26,693 bases of DNA from an uncultured Clostridia bacterium (GTDB taxonomy: Bacteria > Bacillota > Clostridia > UBA1381), in NCBI GenBank assembly GCA_934462945.1, contig CAKSJF010000031.1, forward strand, positions 1-26,693, read 5' to 3'. Under the pieces are notes generated by a model. That model saw only the letters and a program-made list of their open reading frames with translations, did no database searches and was not told where the DNA came from. Shown in pieces: positions 7,348 through 16,003 of this stretch. The position numbers and the translations under genes are program-made. The stretch's first letter is position 1. Each line of letters begins with the position of its first letter.

Positions 7348-8271
7348 CTAAAACGCTGCTCGCTTGGAACGACATAACTCCGTTAAAAAGATTTGATCCA
7401 GCTCGGATAAACGGTAGTCCTTTCGGTGTACAATCAAATCCTTATATTTTTTCATATTTTCCCGACAGGGAAGCTGCACCAGTCCAAACCGGTCTAACAG
7501 CTTTTGCGGAACAGGAGAAACCCACATAAAGGTTTCGGGATTTTTGGAAAGCAGTTCAAACTGGCTGGCACGCTCAAACACATAGATTCTTCTGCCGGCA
7601 TGATACGGAAGTTCCTCTTTTTTCACCTCGGCAAACGGAACAGACGGCATGCTCGGATCTGCATGCGCAATCTCAATACCGCCCTCCAAATCCTCAAAAA
7701 AGATTTCTTTCTTTTTAGAAAGCGGATTTTCTTTGCTCAGCGCCAATACATACTGAAATTCCGTGATCAGTTCATAGGTCAACCCTTTTTCCTCTAATAG
7801 TTTCTTATAATACCGGTCAAAATGGGAGGCATAGCGGATAATCCCTAACTTGTAATCCGCCTCTGTGATATTTTTAATCGTTCTTGCAGAGTTGGTTTCC
7901 TTATAAAAAACCTCTGCCTCCGTTTCCTTGCCAAGCGAAAGCGAAAAGCTTGCAAATGCGTCCGAAATATAGCTTGCACGCGGTACAGAAATGGAAAAAC
8001 GCTTTTTATTCTCCGCGCTTTTCTGAAACATCGCCTCCACCTCGTCCACCTGCTTTAAGATGGTATTGGCATAGCGCAAAAACGTTTCCCCGTCCGGCGT
8101 GGGAACCATGCCCTTTGCACTCCGGGTAAAAATTTTCACACCGAGTGAAAGCTCCAATTCCTTAATTGCCCGGCTTAAATTCGGCTGATTCATCAGAAGT
8201 GTTTCCGCTGCTTTGTTAATCGAACCGCACCGCGCCACCTCAACTGCGTATTTCATATGCAGAATATTCAT
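7348..8271 (-). CDS. LysR-family transcriptional regulator
   Basis: A 307-residue protein of usual LysR length. Residues 1-60 form the winged helix-turn-helix (SINKAAETLLMNQPNLSRAIKELELSLGVKIFTR), and the rest is the substrate-binding-like effector domain. GGGGGAG precedes the ATG at 6 nt. It starts 17 nt after the YitT stop and probably shares its transcript. It lies directly upstream of the hydrogenase operon and downstream of the ilv genes, so either could be its target; a palindrome just past its stop favours the hydrogenase operon. Effector unknown. Confidence 0.9.
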   Translation of the reverse strand: MNILHMKYAVEVARCGSINKAAETLLMNQPNLSRAIKELELSLGVKIFTRSAKGMVPTPDGETFLRYANTILKQVDEVEAMFQKSAENKKRFSISVPRASYISDAFASFSLSLGKETEAEVFYKETNSARTIKNITEADYKLGIIRYASHFDRYYKKLLEEKGLTYELITEFQYVLALSKENPLSKKKEIFFEDLEGGIEIAHADPSMPSVPFAEVKKEELPYHAGRRIYVFERASQFELLSKNPETFMWVSPVPQKLLDRFGLVQLPCRENMKKYKDLIVHRKDYRLSELDQIFLTELCRSKRAAF

Positions 8272-8288
8272 AAAAGCTCCCCCTTTTT

Positions 8289-9140
8289 CTAAGCTTCAAC
8301 CGAATGAAAGACGTCTGCCACCTCAGCAATACTGATATAGGCAAGCGGATCAGTTTCGTGTACCAGCTCTTTCATTTTTCCGATCTGAAATCGGTTTAAC
8401 ACAACATAAAGCACCGTTTTTTCCCGGTTAGAATAAAAACCCCTTGCCTGCGTCATGGTGATGCCGCATTCAAAGGCAGCGGAGACTGCTGCGGCAACCT
8501 CCTGCGGTTTTTCGGTGACAATCGTTGCCGCCTTGGAACGGTCGATACCCTCAACGATAAAGTCGACCGTCTTTAAGGCTGCGCCATAGGTCACAATCGA
8601 ATAAAGCGGCAGAATCCAGCTGTCTAAAATGATTCCGCAGACGATATACAAAAGCACGTTATATGCCATCACAAACGTACCGACTGTGATTCCAAGCTTT
8701 TTTGCAAAAATCACCGCCATAACCTCAATCCCGTCCATTGCTCCGCCATAGCGGATTGCCATACCGCTCCCGATACCGGAAATCAAGCCTCCGAACAGTG
8801 CGCAGAGCAATAAATCCGACCCGGCTAAAGGCGACGCCACACTGACATCCACCGGCAGAATATCGGTGATCAGCCACGCGCTGACCGAATAGATCACAAC
8901 CGTATAGATTGCATAAACGGTAAAACTTGCTCCCTGCCGTTTCAGACCGTAGAGAAAGAGCGGAATATTTAAGAGTACCAGAAAAACCGACAGACTCCAG
9001 GGTGTAATCTGGGAAAGCAGAATGGATGTGCCGGAAATTCCGCTGTCGTAAAGGTTCACGGGTGCAATAAAAATTGTGACGCCGATCGCGTTAATAATGC
9101 CTGCCAGTGTCAGCAGGATAAAATTTTTCACTTTGAACAC
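8289..9140 (-). CDS. YitT family membrane protein (YitT membrane domain plus DUF2179)
   Basis: A 283-residue protein with a hydrophobic N-terminal ~200 residues (five to six membrane segments, with the GGxxxGIGSGMAIRYGGAMDGIE region typical of the family) and a soluble C-terminal DUF2179 domain (about 205-283, TIVTEKP...ARGFYSNREKTVLYVVL). Function of the family is not established. I place the start at GTG 9140-9138 because AGGAGG lies 7 nt upstream; the longer frame from 9203 runs through the ilvC terminator hairpin and has no ribosome binding site. Followed closely by the LysR gene. Confidence 0.88.
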   Translation of the reverse strand: MFKVKNFILLTLAGIINAIGVTIFIAPVNLYDSGISGTSILLSQITPWSLSVFLVLLNIPLFLYGLKRQGASFTVYAIYTVVIYSVSAWLITDILPVDVSVASPLAGSDLLLCALFGGLISGIGSGMAIRYGGAMDGIEVMAVIFAKKLGITVGTFVMAYNVLLYIVCGIILDSWILPLYSIVTYGAALKTVDFIVEGIDRSKAATIVTEKPQEVAAAVSAAFECGITMTQARGFYSNREKTVLYVVLNRFQIGKMKELVHETDPLAYISIAEVADVFHSVEA

Positions 9141-9163
9141 AGACTTTCCTCCTCTTTCTGCGC

Positions 9164-9192
9164 AAAAGGGGCTGTCGATCTCTCGCAGCCCC
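9164..9192 (-). terminator. intrinsic terminator after ilvC
   Basis: On the minus strand a GGGGCTG / CAGCCCC stem with an 11-nt loop is followed by TTTTG. It falls between the ilvC stop and the yitT GTG. The T-run is short, so partial read-through into yitT-lysR is likely; no separate promoter for yitT is evident in the 66-bp gap. Confidence 0.7.
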
Positions 9193-9206
9193 CCGCAAAA
9201 CAATAT

Positions 9207-10205
9207 TTATTTCTCTTCGTGATTCCATGCATACATAGACCGTATTTCTGCGCCGACTTTTTCTAACTGATGCTCTTTCTTTAAGCGTCTTGTTGCGTTA
9301 AAGTGCGGACGGTTAACTGCATTTTCTGCAATCCAGCTCTTTGCAAACGTACCGTCCTGAATTTCGGAAAGTACCTTTTTCATCTCTTTCTTGGTTTCCT
9401 CTGTGATAATCCGCTTGCCGATTTCGTAATCGCCATATTCTGCGGTATCGGAAATTGAATATCTCATTCTGGAGAAACCGCCCTCATAGATCAGATCTAC
9501 AATCAGCTTCATCTCGTGAATACATTCAAAATATGCATTTCTCGGATCGTAGCCTGCCTCTACCAGTGTTTCAAAGCCTGCCTGCATCAGCGCAGTAACA
9601 CCGCCGCATAAAACTGCCTGCTCACCGAACAGGTCGGTTTCAGTTTCTGCACGGAAAGTTGTTTCCAGAACAGCCGCTCTTGCACCGCCGATGCCTGCTG
9701 CATAAGCAAGTCCCAGATCGAGCGCCTTACCGCTTGCATTCTGATGTACCGCAATCAGGCACGGAACACCCTTTCCTGCCAGATACTCGCTCCGAACCGT
9801 GTGACCCGGACCTTTCGGAGCAATCATGATAACATCCACATTTTCCGGCGGAACAATCTGCTGAAAATGAATGTTAAAGCCATGTGCAAAGGCTAAAATC
9901 TTGCCCTCGCAAAGATTCGGCTCAATGCTCTTTGCATAAATTTTTGCCTGCCGCTCGTCCGGAACAAGCATCATAATAAGATCTGCCTGCTTTGCCGCCT
10001 CGCTCACACTGTAAACGGAAAGTCCGGCTGCCTCTGCCTTTGACTTTGACTTACTGCCCTCATACAAGCCGACAATGACATCCACACCGCTGTCCTTTAA
10101 ATTCAGCGCATGTGCATGACCCTGGCTGCCGTAACCGATAATTGCTACTTTTTTACCCTTTAATAATCCCAAATTACAATCTTCCTGATAATAAATGTTT
10201 GCCAT
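9207..10205 (-). CDS. ilvC: ketol-acid reductoisomerase, class I
   Basis: A 332-residue class I (short) enzyme. It isomerises and reduces 2-acetolactate or 2-aceto-2-hydroxybutyrate in valine/isoleucine synthesis. The N-terminal Rossmann domain has GYGSQG (residues 24-29) and H108; the metal-binding acidic residues are D191, E195, E227 and E231. In the cofactor loop the sequence is GLYEGSKSKSK: a Tyr (Y48) stands where NADPH-type enzymes usually have Arg, while the Ser pair S51/S53 is kept. GGAGAG precedes the ATG at 8 nt. Third gene of the ilvBNC operon and followed by a terminator. Confidence 0.97.
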   Translation of the reverse strand: MANIYYQEDCNLGLLKGKKVAIIGYGSQGHAHALNLKDSGVDVIVGLYEGSKSKSKAEAAGLSVYSVSEAAKQADLIMMLVPDERQAKIYAKSIEPNLCEGKILAFAHGFNIHFQQIVPPENVDVIMIAPKGPGHTVRSEYLAGKGVPCLIAVHQNASGKALDLGLAYAAGIGGARAAVLETTFRAETETDLFGEQAVLCGGVTALMQAGFETLVEAGYDPRNAYFECIHEMKLIVDLIYEGGFSRMRYSISDTAEYGDYEIGKRIITEETKKEMKKVLSEIQDGTFAKSWIAENAVNRPHFNATRRLKKEHQLEKVGAEIRSMYAWNHEEK

Positions 10206-10220
10206 AATAAAATCTCTCCT

Positions 10221-10715
10221 TTATACCTTTAATGTATTTGCTCCGCGCTCTAAGGCAATCATGCCGGTACGCGCGATTTCCTCCACACCGTACGGTTCCA
10301 GAATCTGCAAAAACGCTTCAAGCTTTGATTCGTTTCCTGTCAGCTCTGCTGTGATGGTAGTACGCGACAAATCCACGATTTTTGCCCGGAATACCTCAGC
10401 AATCTGAATCACATCGCTGCGGTTTCTTGCCGTTGTTCTGATTTTTACCAAAAGCAGTCCACGCTTTACCACCTCATCGCTGCGCAGCGTTTTAATTTTG
10501 ATCACGTCCACAAGCTTATTCAGCTGCTTTGCAATCTGTTCAATCGTTGCTGCATCACCCAGCACCTCTATGGTGATTCTGGAGATTGTTTCGTCCTGCG
10601 TCACACCCACTGCCAGGGAATGAATGTTAAAGCCGCGCCGTGAAAACAGTCCGACCACCTTTGAAAGCACACCTGCATGGTTTTCTACTAAAACGGATAA
10701 TGTGTATTTTTCCAC
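10221..10715 (-). CDS. ilvN: acetolactate synthase small (regulatory) subunit
   Basis: A 164-residue protein. The N-terminal ACT domain (residues 1-80, LSVLVENHAGVLSKVVGLFSRRGFNIHSL) binds valine for feedback control, and a C-terminal ALS-type domain follows. It starts with GTG at 10715-10713, overlapping the ilvB stop as TAGTG, so translation is coupled. GGAGG lies upstream inside the ilvB end. ilvC begins 15 nt downstream. Confidence 0.96.
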   Translation of the reverse strand: MEKYTLSVLVENHAGVLSKVVGLFSRRGFNIHSLAVGVTQDETISRITIEVLGDAATIEQIAKQLNKLVDVIKIKTLRSDEVVKRGLLLVKIRTTARNRSDVIQIAEVFRAKIVDLSRTTITAELTGNESKLEAFLQILEPYGVEEIARTGMIALERGANTLKV

Positions 10716-12382
10716 TATGCCTTGCCTCCCTCCGAAAGCATTTTGTCATTGAGCGCAGCGCCGGTCGGTTCGTACGGGTTCACCGATACCACCACCAGAT
10801 ATGCGCCCTCTGCCGCTATCATTCTGTCGATGGCTGCATTGACTTCGTCATTTTTTTTGATTTCCTCCGCCGGGATACCGTATGCCTTTGCCAACATGCA
10901 GAAATCCGGGTCGCCATTAAGTTCAACTGCATGATAGTTGGATTTGTATTTTAAGCATTGCAGCTCATGCACCATACCAAGACGGTGGTTCTCAAACAGC
11001 ACCATCTTGACAGGAAGATTCCACTGCTGCATGGTTGCCAGCTCGCAGAAATCCATCTGAAAGCTGCCGTCACCCATCACTGCGATCACACAGTTTGCGC
11101 CTGCTGCCTTCGCTCCGATGGCTGCCGGGAGTCCGTAGCCCATTGTTCCGAAGCCTGCCGAGGTGATAAACCGGCGCGGATTTTGAAAGCAATAGTTGTC
11201 TGCAACCCAGATCTGATTTTGTCCGACCTCCGTTGCGATATATGCCTTATCTTTTGTTTTTTCTGATAACCGGTGGATAAAGTATTCCGGATTGACAAAT
11301 CCGTTTTCCTCCGGTTTATAGAGTGTTTTTTCCGGACGTCTCTCCTCCGCAGAAGAAGTCCAGTCCTGCGGCGGCTCATAATCCGCAAAAAACGGAAGCA
11401 GCCTGGAAAGTACATATTTTAAATCCCCGACCACCGGAACGTCCGCTTTCAGATTTTTCCCGATTTCCGCCGGATCAATATCCACATGAACCAGCTTTGC
11501 GCGCCGCTCCAGGCCTTTGGTGTTTGCAATGGAACGGTCGCCCAGACGTGCGCCTAATACAACCACAAGATCTGCACGGGACAGCAGCTGGTTTGCCTGC
11601 TTTTTGCCGTGCGAACCGATCATGCCGTAATAAAGCGGATGATCACACGGAAGAACTCCCAGTCCTGTCATGGTGGAAACCACCGGTACCCGGAGTTTTT
11701 CCGCAAATTTTTGAAACTCTTTGCATGCCTTTGAGATGACAATGCCGCCGCCTGCTAAAATGACAGGTCTTTTTGCTGCGGAAATTGTAGCCGCCGCCTT
11801 TTTGATCTGCGCCTCGTTTGTTCTCTCCACAAACCGGTATCCGCGGATCTGCATAGGTTCTTTCTTTTCCGGATAGTTAAATCTTTGCTCTAAAATATCC
11901 ATCGGCATATCGATCAGGACAGGTCCCGGCCTGCCGGTTTTTGCAATATAGAACGCTTCGCGGATAATCCGCGGAATATCGCGTCCGTCCTTAATTAAGT
12001 AGTTATGCTTGGTAAACGGCATGGTCGCACCTGTGATATCGACCTCCTGAAATGCATCCGAGCCAACCATGCCGGATGCTACCTGTCCTGTCAGCGCAAC
12101 AATCGGAACAGAATCCATATATGCCGTAGCAATTCCCGTAATCAGATTGGTTGCCCCCGGACCGGAGGTTGCTGTGCAGACACCAACCTCTCCCGAAACC
12201 CTGGAATAGCCGGATGCCATATGTGCCGCCCCCTGCTCATTCCGGACAAGAATATGCCGGATATCTGAGGAAGCGAGCCGGTCGATAAGCGGACAGTTTG
12301 CCGCTCCCGGATAACCAAATATTACGGATACTCCATTTTCCTCTAATGTCCTCACTGCCATTTCTGCGCCGGTCAGAATCAA
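10715..12382 (-). CDS. ilvB: acetolactate synthase large (catalytic) subunit, biosynthetic
   Basis: A 555-residue thiamine-diphosphate enzyme that condenses two pyruvates, or pyruvate with 2-oxobutyrate. It has the N-terminal pyrimidine-binding domain with catalytic E49 in VRNEQGAAHMA, the central FAD-associated domain (TMTGLGVLP), and the C-terminal GDG...N diphosphate/Mg motif (GDGSFQMDFCELAT). Pairing with ilvN marks it as the anabolic enzyme. The start is TTG at 12382-12380, supported by AGGAGG 8 nt upstream and by the in-frame TGA directly before it. Confidence 0.96.
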   Translation of the reverse strand: MILTGAEMAVRTLEENGVSVIFGYPGAANCPLIDRLASSDIRHILVRNEQGAAHMASGYSRVSGEVGVCTATSGPGATNLITGIATAYMDSVPIVALTGQVASGMVGSDAFQEVDITGATMPFTKHNYLIKDGRDIPRIIREAFYIAKTGRPGPVLIDMPMDILEQRFNYPEKKEPMQIRGYRFVERTNEAQIKKAAATISAAKRPVILAGGGIVISKACKEFQKFAEKLRVPVVSTMTGLGVLPCDHPLYYGMIGSHGKKQANQLLSRADLVVVLGARLGDRSIANTKGLERRAKLVHVDIDPAEIGKNLKADVPVVGDLKYVLSRLLPFFADYEPPQDWTSSAEERRPEKTLYKPEENGFVNPEYFIHRLSEKTKDKAYIATEVGQNQIWVADNYCFQNPRRFITSAGFGTMGYGLPAAIGAKAAGANCVIAVMGDGSFQMDFCELATMQQWNLPVKMVLFENHRLGMVHELQCLKYKSNYHAVELNGDPDFCMLAKAYGIPAEEIKKNDEVNAAIDRMIAAEGAYLVVVSVNPYEPTGAALNDKMLSEGGKA

Positions 12383-12537
12383 TCAAAACGCCTCCTTTTA
12401 TCCTTGACGCTGTGTCGGCTTTCAGCCGGTATGCGTCTGTATTTTTTCTTATAGCTTTTTAAGCCTGTTTCTTCTGCTTTTGTTCGGATATGAAAAAAGC
12501 AAGTTTCTGTTCATTGGTAATGAGCATATATACTATT

Positions 12538-12566
12538 ATTTTAACGCAATCCCGGAAATTTGTCAA
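12538..12566 (-). promoter_or_regulatory. promoter of the ilvBNC operon
   Basis: Minus-strand TTGACA (12566-12561), 17-bp spacer, TAAAAT (12543-12538). The start near 12531 leaves about 150 nt of leader before the ilvB TTG codon. Confidence 0.8.
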
Positions 12567-12632
12567 CTAATTCCTATCGAAAGTAGCAGATCTTTTATAA
12601 AAAATTTTCTTAAAAAAACAGAAAAGGTTCAA

Positions 12633-12694
12633 TTTTTCCGAAAATTTTACGTTTTTTGCTTTCTCAAAATCTAATACTTTACAATTCGGAAAAA
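12633..12694. promoter_or_regulatory. 10-bp inverted repeat pair at the ilvE promoter
   Basis: TTTTTCCGAA at 12633-12642 and its exact complement TTCGGAAAAA at 12685-12694 have centres 52 bp apart, about five helical turns. The right copy fills the spacer of the ilvE promoter. This could be a pair of operator half-sites or a looping operator for a branched-chain amino acid regulator. A/T-rich flanks make chance occurrence possible. Confidence 0.4.
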
Positions 12695-12706
12695 ATGTTG
12701 TATAAT
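12678..12706 (+). promoter_or_regulatory. promoter of ilvE
   Basis: Plus-strand TTTACA (12678-12683), 17-bp spacer, TATAAT (12701-12706). A strong AGGAGG at 12723-12728 precedes the ilvE ATG at 12736. Confidence 0.83.
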
Positions 12707-12735
12707 ATAAGAAAAAAAAACGAGGAGGATTTATC

Positions 12736-13800
12736 ATGGAAATTTCAGTAACGAAAACAACCACGCCGAAGCAAAAGCCGATGGATCAGTCCAAGCTTGG
12801 TTTCGGACAATTCTATACAGATCATATGTTTATCATGAACTATGATGCCGGAGAGGGCTGGCACGACGCAAGAATCGTTCCCTATGCTCCCATTCCCTTA
12901 GACCCTGCGGCTATGTGCCTGCACTACGGTCAGGAGGTATTCGAGGGCATGAAGGCATATAAAACCGAGGACGGACAGGTTCAGCTCTTCCGCCCGGATC
13001 GGAATATGGCGCGTCTGAACGTATCAAACGAGCGTCTTTGTATTCCTTTGATCGATGAGGAATTTTGTACAGAGGCAATCAAAAAATTAGTTGCCGTAGA
13101 CGCAGACTGGATTCCGACCGCGCCCGGCACATCCCTGTACATCCGTCCGTTTATTATTGCAGTAGACGCACATGTCGGTGTGCACGCAGCAAAGCATCTG
13201 CTCTTTATCGTGATTTTGTCTCCGGTTGGCGCATATTATCCGAACGGCTTAAATCCGGTGGATATTTATGTGGAGCAGAAGTATGTCCGCGCAGTAAAAG
13301 GCGGCATGGGCTTCACCAAAACCGGCGGAAACTATGCAGCGTCCTTAAAGGCACAGGATGAGGCAGAAAAAATCGGCTATACACAGGTTCTCTGGCTGGA
13401 CGGTGTAGAACGGAAATATATCGAAGAAGTCGGCACAATGAACGTATTCTTTGTAATCGGCGATGAAGTGGTAACACCGGAATTATCCGGAAGTATTCTC
13501 TCGGGTGTCACCAGAATGTCAGTCATTGAACTTTTACGGCATAAAGGCTACAAGGTTTCCGAGCGCAGAATTTCCGTGCAGGAATTATTCGACGCACACG
13601 ACAACGGAACGCTCAAAGAATCCTTTGGAACAGGTACAGCAGCTGTCATCTCTCCGATCGGCTCTTTCGAGTGGAACGGCAGAAAAATCAAGGTTGCAGA
13701 CGGCGGTATCGGCGAAATTTCACAAATGCTCTATGATACCTTAACCGGGATTCAGACCGGAAAAATCAAGGACGAATTCGGCTGGACAGTCCGTATCTGA
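12736..13800 (+). CDS. ilvE: branched-chain amino acid aminotransferase
   Basis: A 354-residue fold-type IV PLP enzyme that transfers the amino group between glutamate and the 2-oxo acids of Leu, Ile and Val. The PLP lysine is K195 in FTKTGGNYAAS, and EEVGTMNVFFV (about 231-241) is the other family signature. Length and the N-terminal YTDHMF start fit the long BCAT group (about 340-360 residues) rather than the ~305-residue E. coli type. It is divergent from ilvBNC and ends in a strong terminator, so it is transcribed alone. Confidence 0.96.
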   Translation: MEISVTKTTTPKQKPMDQSKLGFGQFYTDHMFIMNYDAGEGWHDARIVPYAPIPLDPAAMCLHYGQEVFEGMKAYKTEDGQVQLFRPDRNMARLNVSNERLCIPLIDEEFCTEAIKKLVAVDADWIPTAPGTSLYIRPFIIAVDAHVGVHAAKHLLFIVILSPVGAYYPNGLNPVDIYVEQKYVRAVKGGMGFTKTGGNYAASLKAQDEAEKIGYTQVLWLDGVERKYIEEVGTMNVFFVIGDEVVTPELSGSILSGVTRMSVIELLRHKGYKVSERRISVQELFDAHDNGTLKESFGTGTAAVISPIGSFEWNGRKIKVADGGIGEISQMLYDTLTGIQTGKIKDEFGWTVRI

Positions 13801-13814
13801 TAGAAAACAACTGC

Positions 13815-13849
13815 AAAAAAGACTTCTCCCCCTCGGAGAAGGCTTTTTT
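13815..13849 (+). terminator. intrinsic terminator after ilvE
   Basis: CTTCTCC (13823-13829) pairs with GGAGAAG (13835-13841), then GC and six T. Six A residues upstream of the stem can pair with the T-run, so the hairpin may also work on the opposite strand. Confidence 0.9.
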
Positions 13850-13895
13850 GTGTTTTATGGGATATGCCACAACAAAATGAAAGGAGGGAGCAGCT

Positions 13896-15986
13896 ATCAA
13901 GGTTATTATTGCAGAAAAACCCAGTCTTGCGCGGAATATTGCAGACAGCATCGGCAAGCTTTCGCGCCGGGACGGATATTTTGAGGGCGGAGACTATATT
14001 GTGACCTGGGTATTCGGTCATTTATTTTCCTTAGCCGATATTGAAACCTACCGTCCCAGCACAAAAAAATACTGGTCAATGGAGAATCTCCCCTGCTTTC
14101 CGGAAACCTTTCAGTTTGAATTAAAAAAAGGCGCGGATCACAAGGTAGATCCGGGTGTGCGCCGTCAGTTTTCCTTAATTTCCGATCTGGTGAACCGCGA
14201 GGACGCGGAAATGATTGTGAATGCCGGAGACGCAGACCGCGAGGGTGAAATCATCGTCCGGATCTGTGTGGAAAAGGCGTTGAAAACGAAAAAGCCGTTT
14301 TGCCGGCTTTGGCTTCCCGACCAGACCCCCGAAACCATCCGGGCGGCGCTTTCCGAAATGAAAGACGAATCGGAATATGAAAATTTAGCAAACGAGGGAT
14401 TTGCGCGCACCTATATTGACTGGCTCTACGGTGTGAATCTGACGCGCTATGCCACCCTCCGCCACGGCTCTCTGCTGCGCGTGGGGCGCGTGATTGTTCC
14501 GATTGTAAAAGCCATTTACGACCGGGACATGGCAATCCGGAATTTCGTTCCCGAGCCGTACTTTGCAATTGTCAGCAAAGCAGAGACAAACGGCGAAATG
14601 ATTGAGCTTACAAGCAAGCAGAAATTTTCCAAAGAGGAACTGCATAAGGCAGAGGAACTGTGCAAAAGCTATAACGAAGCAGACGCAACCGTGACGGCGA
14701 AGAAAAAGAAAAAGGATAAGCTTGCTCCCGGCAAGCTCTATTCGCTCACCAAGCTGCAAAACGTCTTGGGAAAGAAATATAAAATGTCGATGGCAGACAG
14801 TCTGAAAATTGTGCAGGGGCTTTATGAAAAAGGCTATGTGACTTATCCGCGAACCAATTCGGAGTATTTGGCAACCGCCGAGCAGGATAAGGTGAAAAAG
14901 ATTATTGCCGCCGTAGCAAATCTGGGATATAACGTTGCATTCCGGTTTCATAAAACCATTTTTGACGACAGCAAAATCGAATCCCATTCCGCACTCACAC
15001 CGACCTATAAAATTCCGGATAAGAACGCACTTTCCGAGGACGAATTTAAGGTGTACAGCGCCATTATGCGCCGGTTTGCGGCGGTATTCTGCGCAGAGGA
15101 ATGTCTGATCGAGCGTACTGAAATTACCATTGATGTGGGAGATCTGGAGCAATTTACGCTCAAGGGCGCAGTCATTCTACAGGCAGGATGGACAAAATAC
15201 GACGATGCGAACCGCAAAAACAAAATTCTTCCCAAGCTTGAAAAGGGTGATCGGATCAATACGGCATTTGCCCCGGTGGAAAAGCAAACGACACCGCCCC
15301 GGCATTATACCATTGAAACTCTAAACAACTATCTGAAAAATCCATTCCGCGAGGACAAACAAAACGCAGAAAACGAGGGAGACGAGGAGGAATACCGGGC
15401 AATTTTTGAGGGATTGGAATTGGGCACAGAGGCAACCCGAACCGGCATTATCGACAATGCCCGAAAAAGTAGCTACATTCAGCTGAAAAAGGATGTCTAC
15501 ACCATTCTCCCTGCCGGCGAGGAGCTGATTGAGGCGCTTTCACGCATGAGAATCAGCATGGATAAATATAAAACCTCGGAGTTGGGCAAGGCATTAAAAT
15601 CGGTATTCCACGGGACAATGACCGTCCGGGAAAGCGTTTCCTTAGCAGAACGTGAAATCGGCGAAGTGTTCCAGACAGTGGACGCACCGCCCGAAACCGA
15701 TACGGACGACGGCTTTATGGGAGATCAGGTAGGACTTTGTCCGGTCTGTCAGAAACCGGTGCTCCGGACAAGGTTCGGCTATGGCTGTTCCGGCTACCGA
15801 AACGGTTGTAAATTTTCCGTCAGCCGTACAATCTGCGGACGTGTAATTTCCAAAAAGAACATGGAAAAGCTGCTTTCCTCCGGAGAAAGCTACAAAATTG
15901 AGGGTTTTGTTTCCCCCAGAACCGGAAAAGCGTTTGCGGCAAAACTAAAGCTGGCAAACGGACGGGCAGAATTTTCTTTTGATTAA
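13896..15986 (+). CDS. topB: DNA topoisomerase III, apparent ATC start codon
   Basis: A type IA topoisomerase of 696 residues. The Toprim domain has the AEKPS motif (E7/K8) and DADREGE (D112, D114, E116), the active-site Tyr is Y317 in TYPRTNS, and the C-terminus has a four-Cys zinc-ribbon-like segment (CPVC...GC...GC). The enzyme relaxes and decatenates single-stranded DNA crossings. The frame starts after TGA at 13878-13880 and contains no ATG, GTG or TTG until GTG 14001, which would delete the first 35 residues including the catalytic Glu-Lys. ATC at 13896 lies 8 nt after GGAGG and aligns exactly with the expected Met of MK-V-IIAEKPS, so it is the best start, unless this is a base error for ATG. 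The ABC exporter genes follow after 17 nt. Confidence 0.92.
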   Translation: MKVIIAEKPSLARNIADSIGKLSRRDGYFEGGDYIVTWVFGHLFSLADIETYRPSTKKYWSMENLPCFPETFQFELKKGADHKVDPGVRRQFSLISDLVNREDAEMIVNAGDADREGEIIVRICVEKALKTKKPFCRLWLPDQTPETIRAALSEMKDESEYENLANEGFARTYIDWLYGVNLTRYATLRHGSLLRVGRVIVPIVKAIYDRDMAIRNFVPEPYFAIVSKAETNGEMIELTSKQKFSKEELHKAEELCKSYNEADATVTAKKKKKDKLAPGKLYSLTKLQNVLGKKYKMSMADSLKIVQGLYEKGYVTYPRTNSEYLATAEQDKVKKIIAAVANLGYNVAFRFHKTIFDDSKIESHSALTPTYKIPDKNALSEDEFKVYSAIMRRFAAVFCAEECLIERTEITIDVGDLEQFTLKGAVILQAGWTKYDDANRKNKILPKLEKGDRINTAFAPVEKQTTPPRHYTIETLNNYLKNPFREDKQNAENEGDEEEYRAIFEGLELGTEATRTGIIDNARKSSYIQLKKDVYTILPAGEELIEALSRMRISMDKYKTSELGKALKSVFHGTMTVRESVSLAEREIGEVFQTVDAPPETDTDDGFMGDQVGLCPVCQKPVLRTRFGYGCSGYRNGCKFSVSRTICGRVISKKNMEKLLSSGESYKIEGFVSPRTGKAFAAKLKLANGRAEFSFD

Positions 15987-16003
15987 ATCGGAAAGGAAAC
16001 GAT

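Larger units (their letters stand above)
12383..12735. other. divergent ilvB/ilvE intergenic region
   Basis: This 353-bp gap holds the ilvB promoter (minus), the ilvE promoter (plus), a 10-bp inverted repeat pair, and a ~150-nt ilvB leader. The leader has a small CGGCT-GAA-AGCCG hairpin near 12415-12427 and a 22-codon frame beginning MLITNEQKL that is not rich in Leu, Ile or Val. I see no T-box sequence and no convincing attenuator terminator, so control is more likely by a DNA-binding repressor. Confidence 0.6.

Noticed and set aside
12383..12531. T-box or leucine/valine attenuator in the ilvB leader
   Set aside because: No conserved T-box antiterminator sequence, no Leu/Ile/Val-rich leader peptide and no U-run terminator; only a 5-bp hairpin is present.
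14385..15152. 255-codon minus-strand open frame
   Set aside because: Antisense to topoisomerase III in a region with clear catalytic motifs; no ribosome binding site and no recognisable domain.
14001..15986. topB starting at GTG 14001
   Set aside because: It would remove 35 residues including the catalytic Glu-Lys of the Toprim domain and has no ribosome binding site in front.
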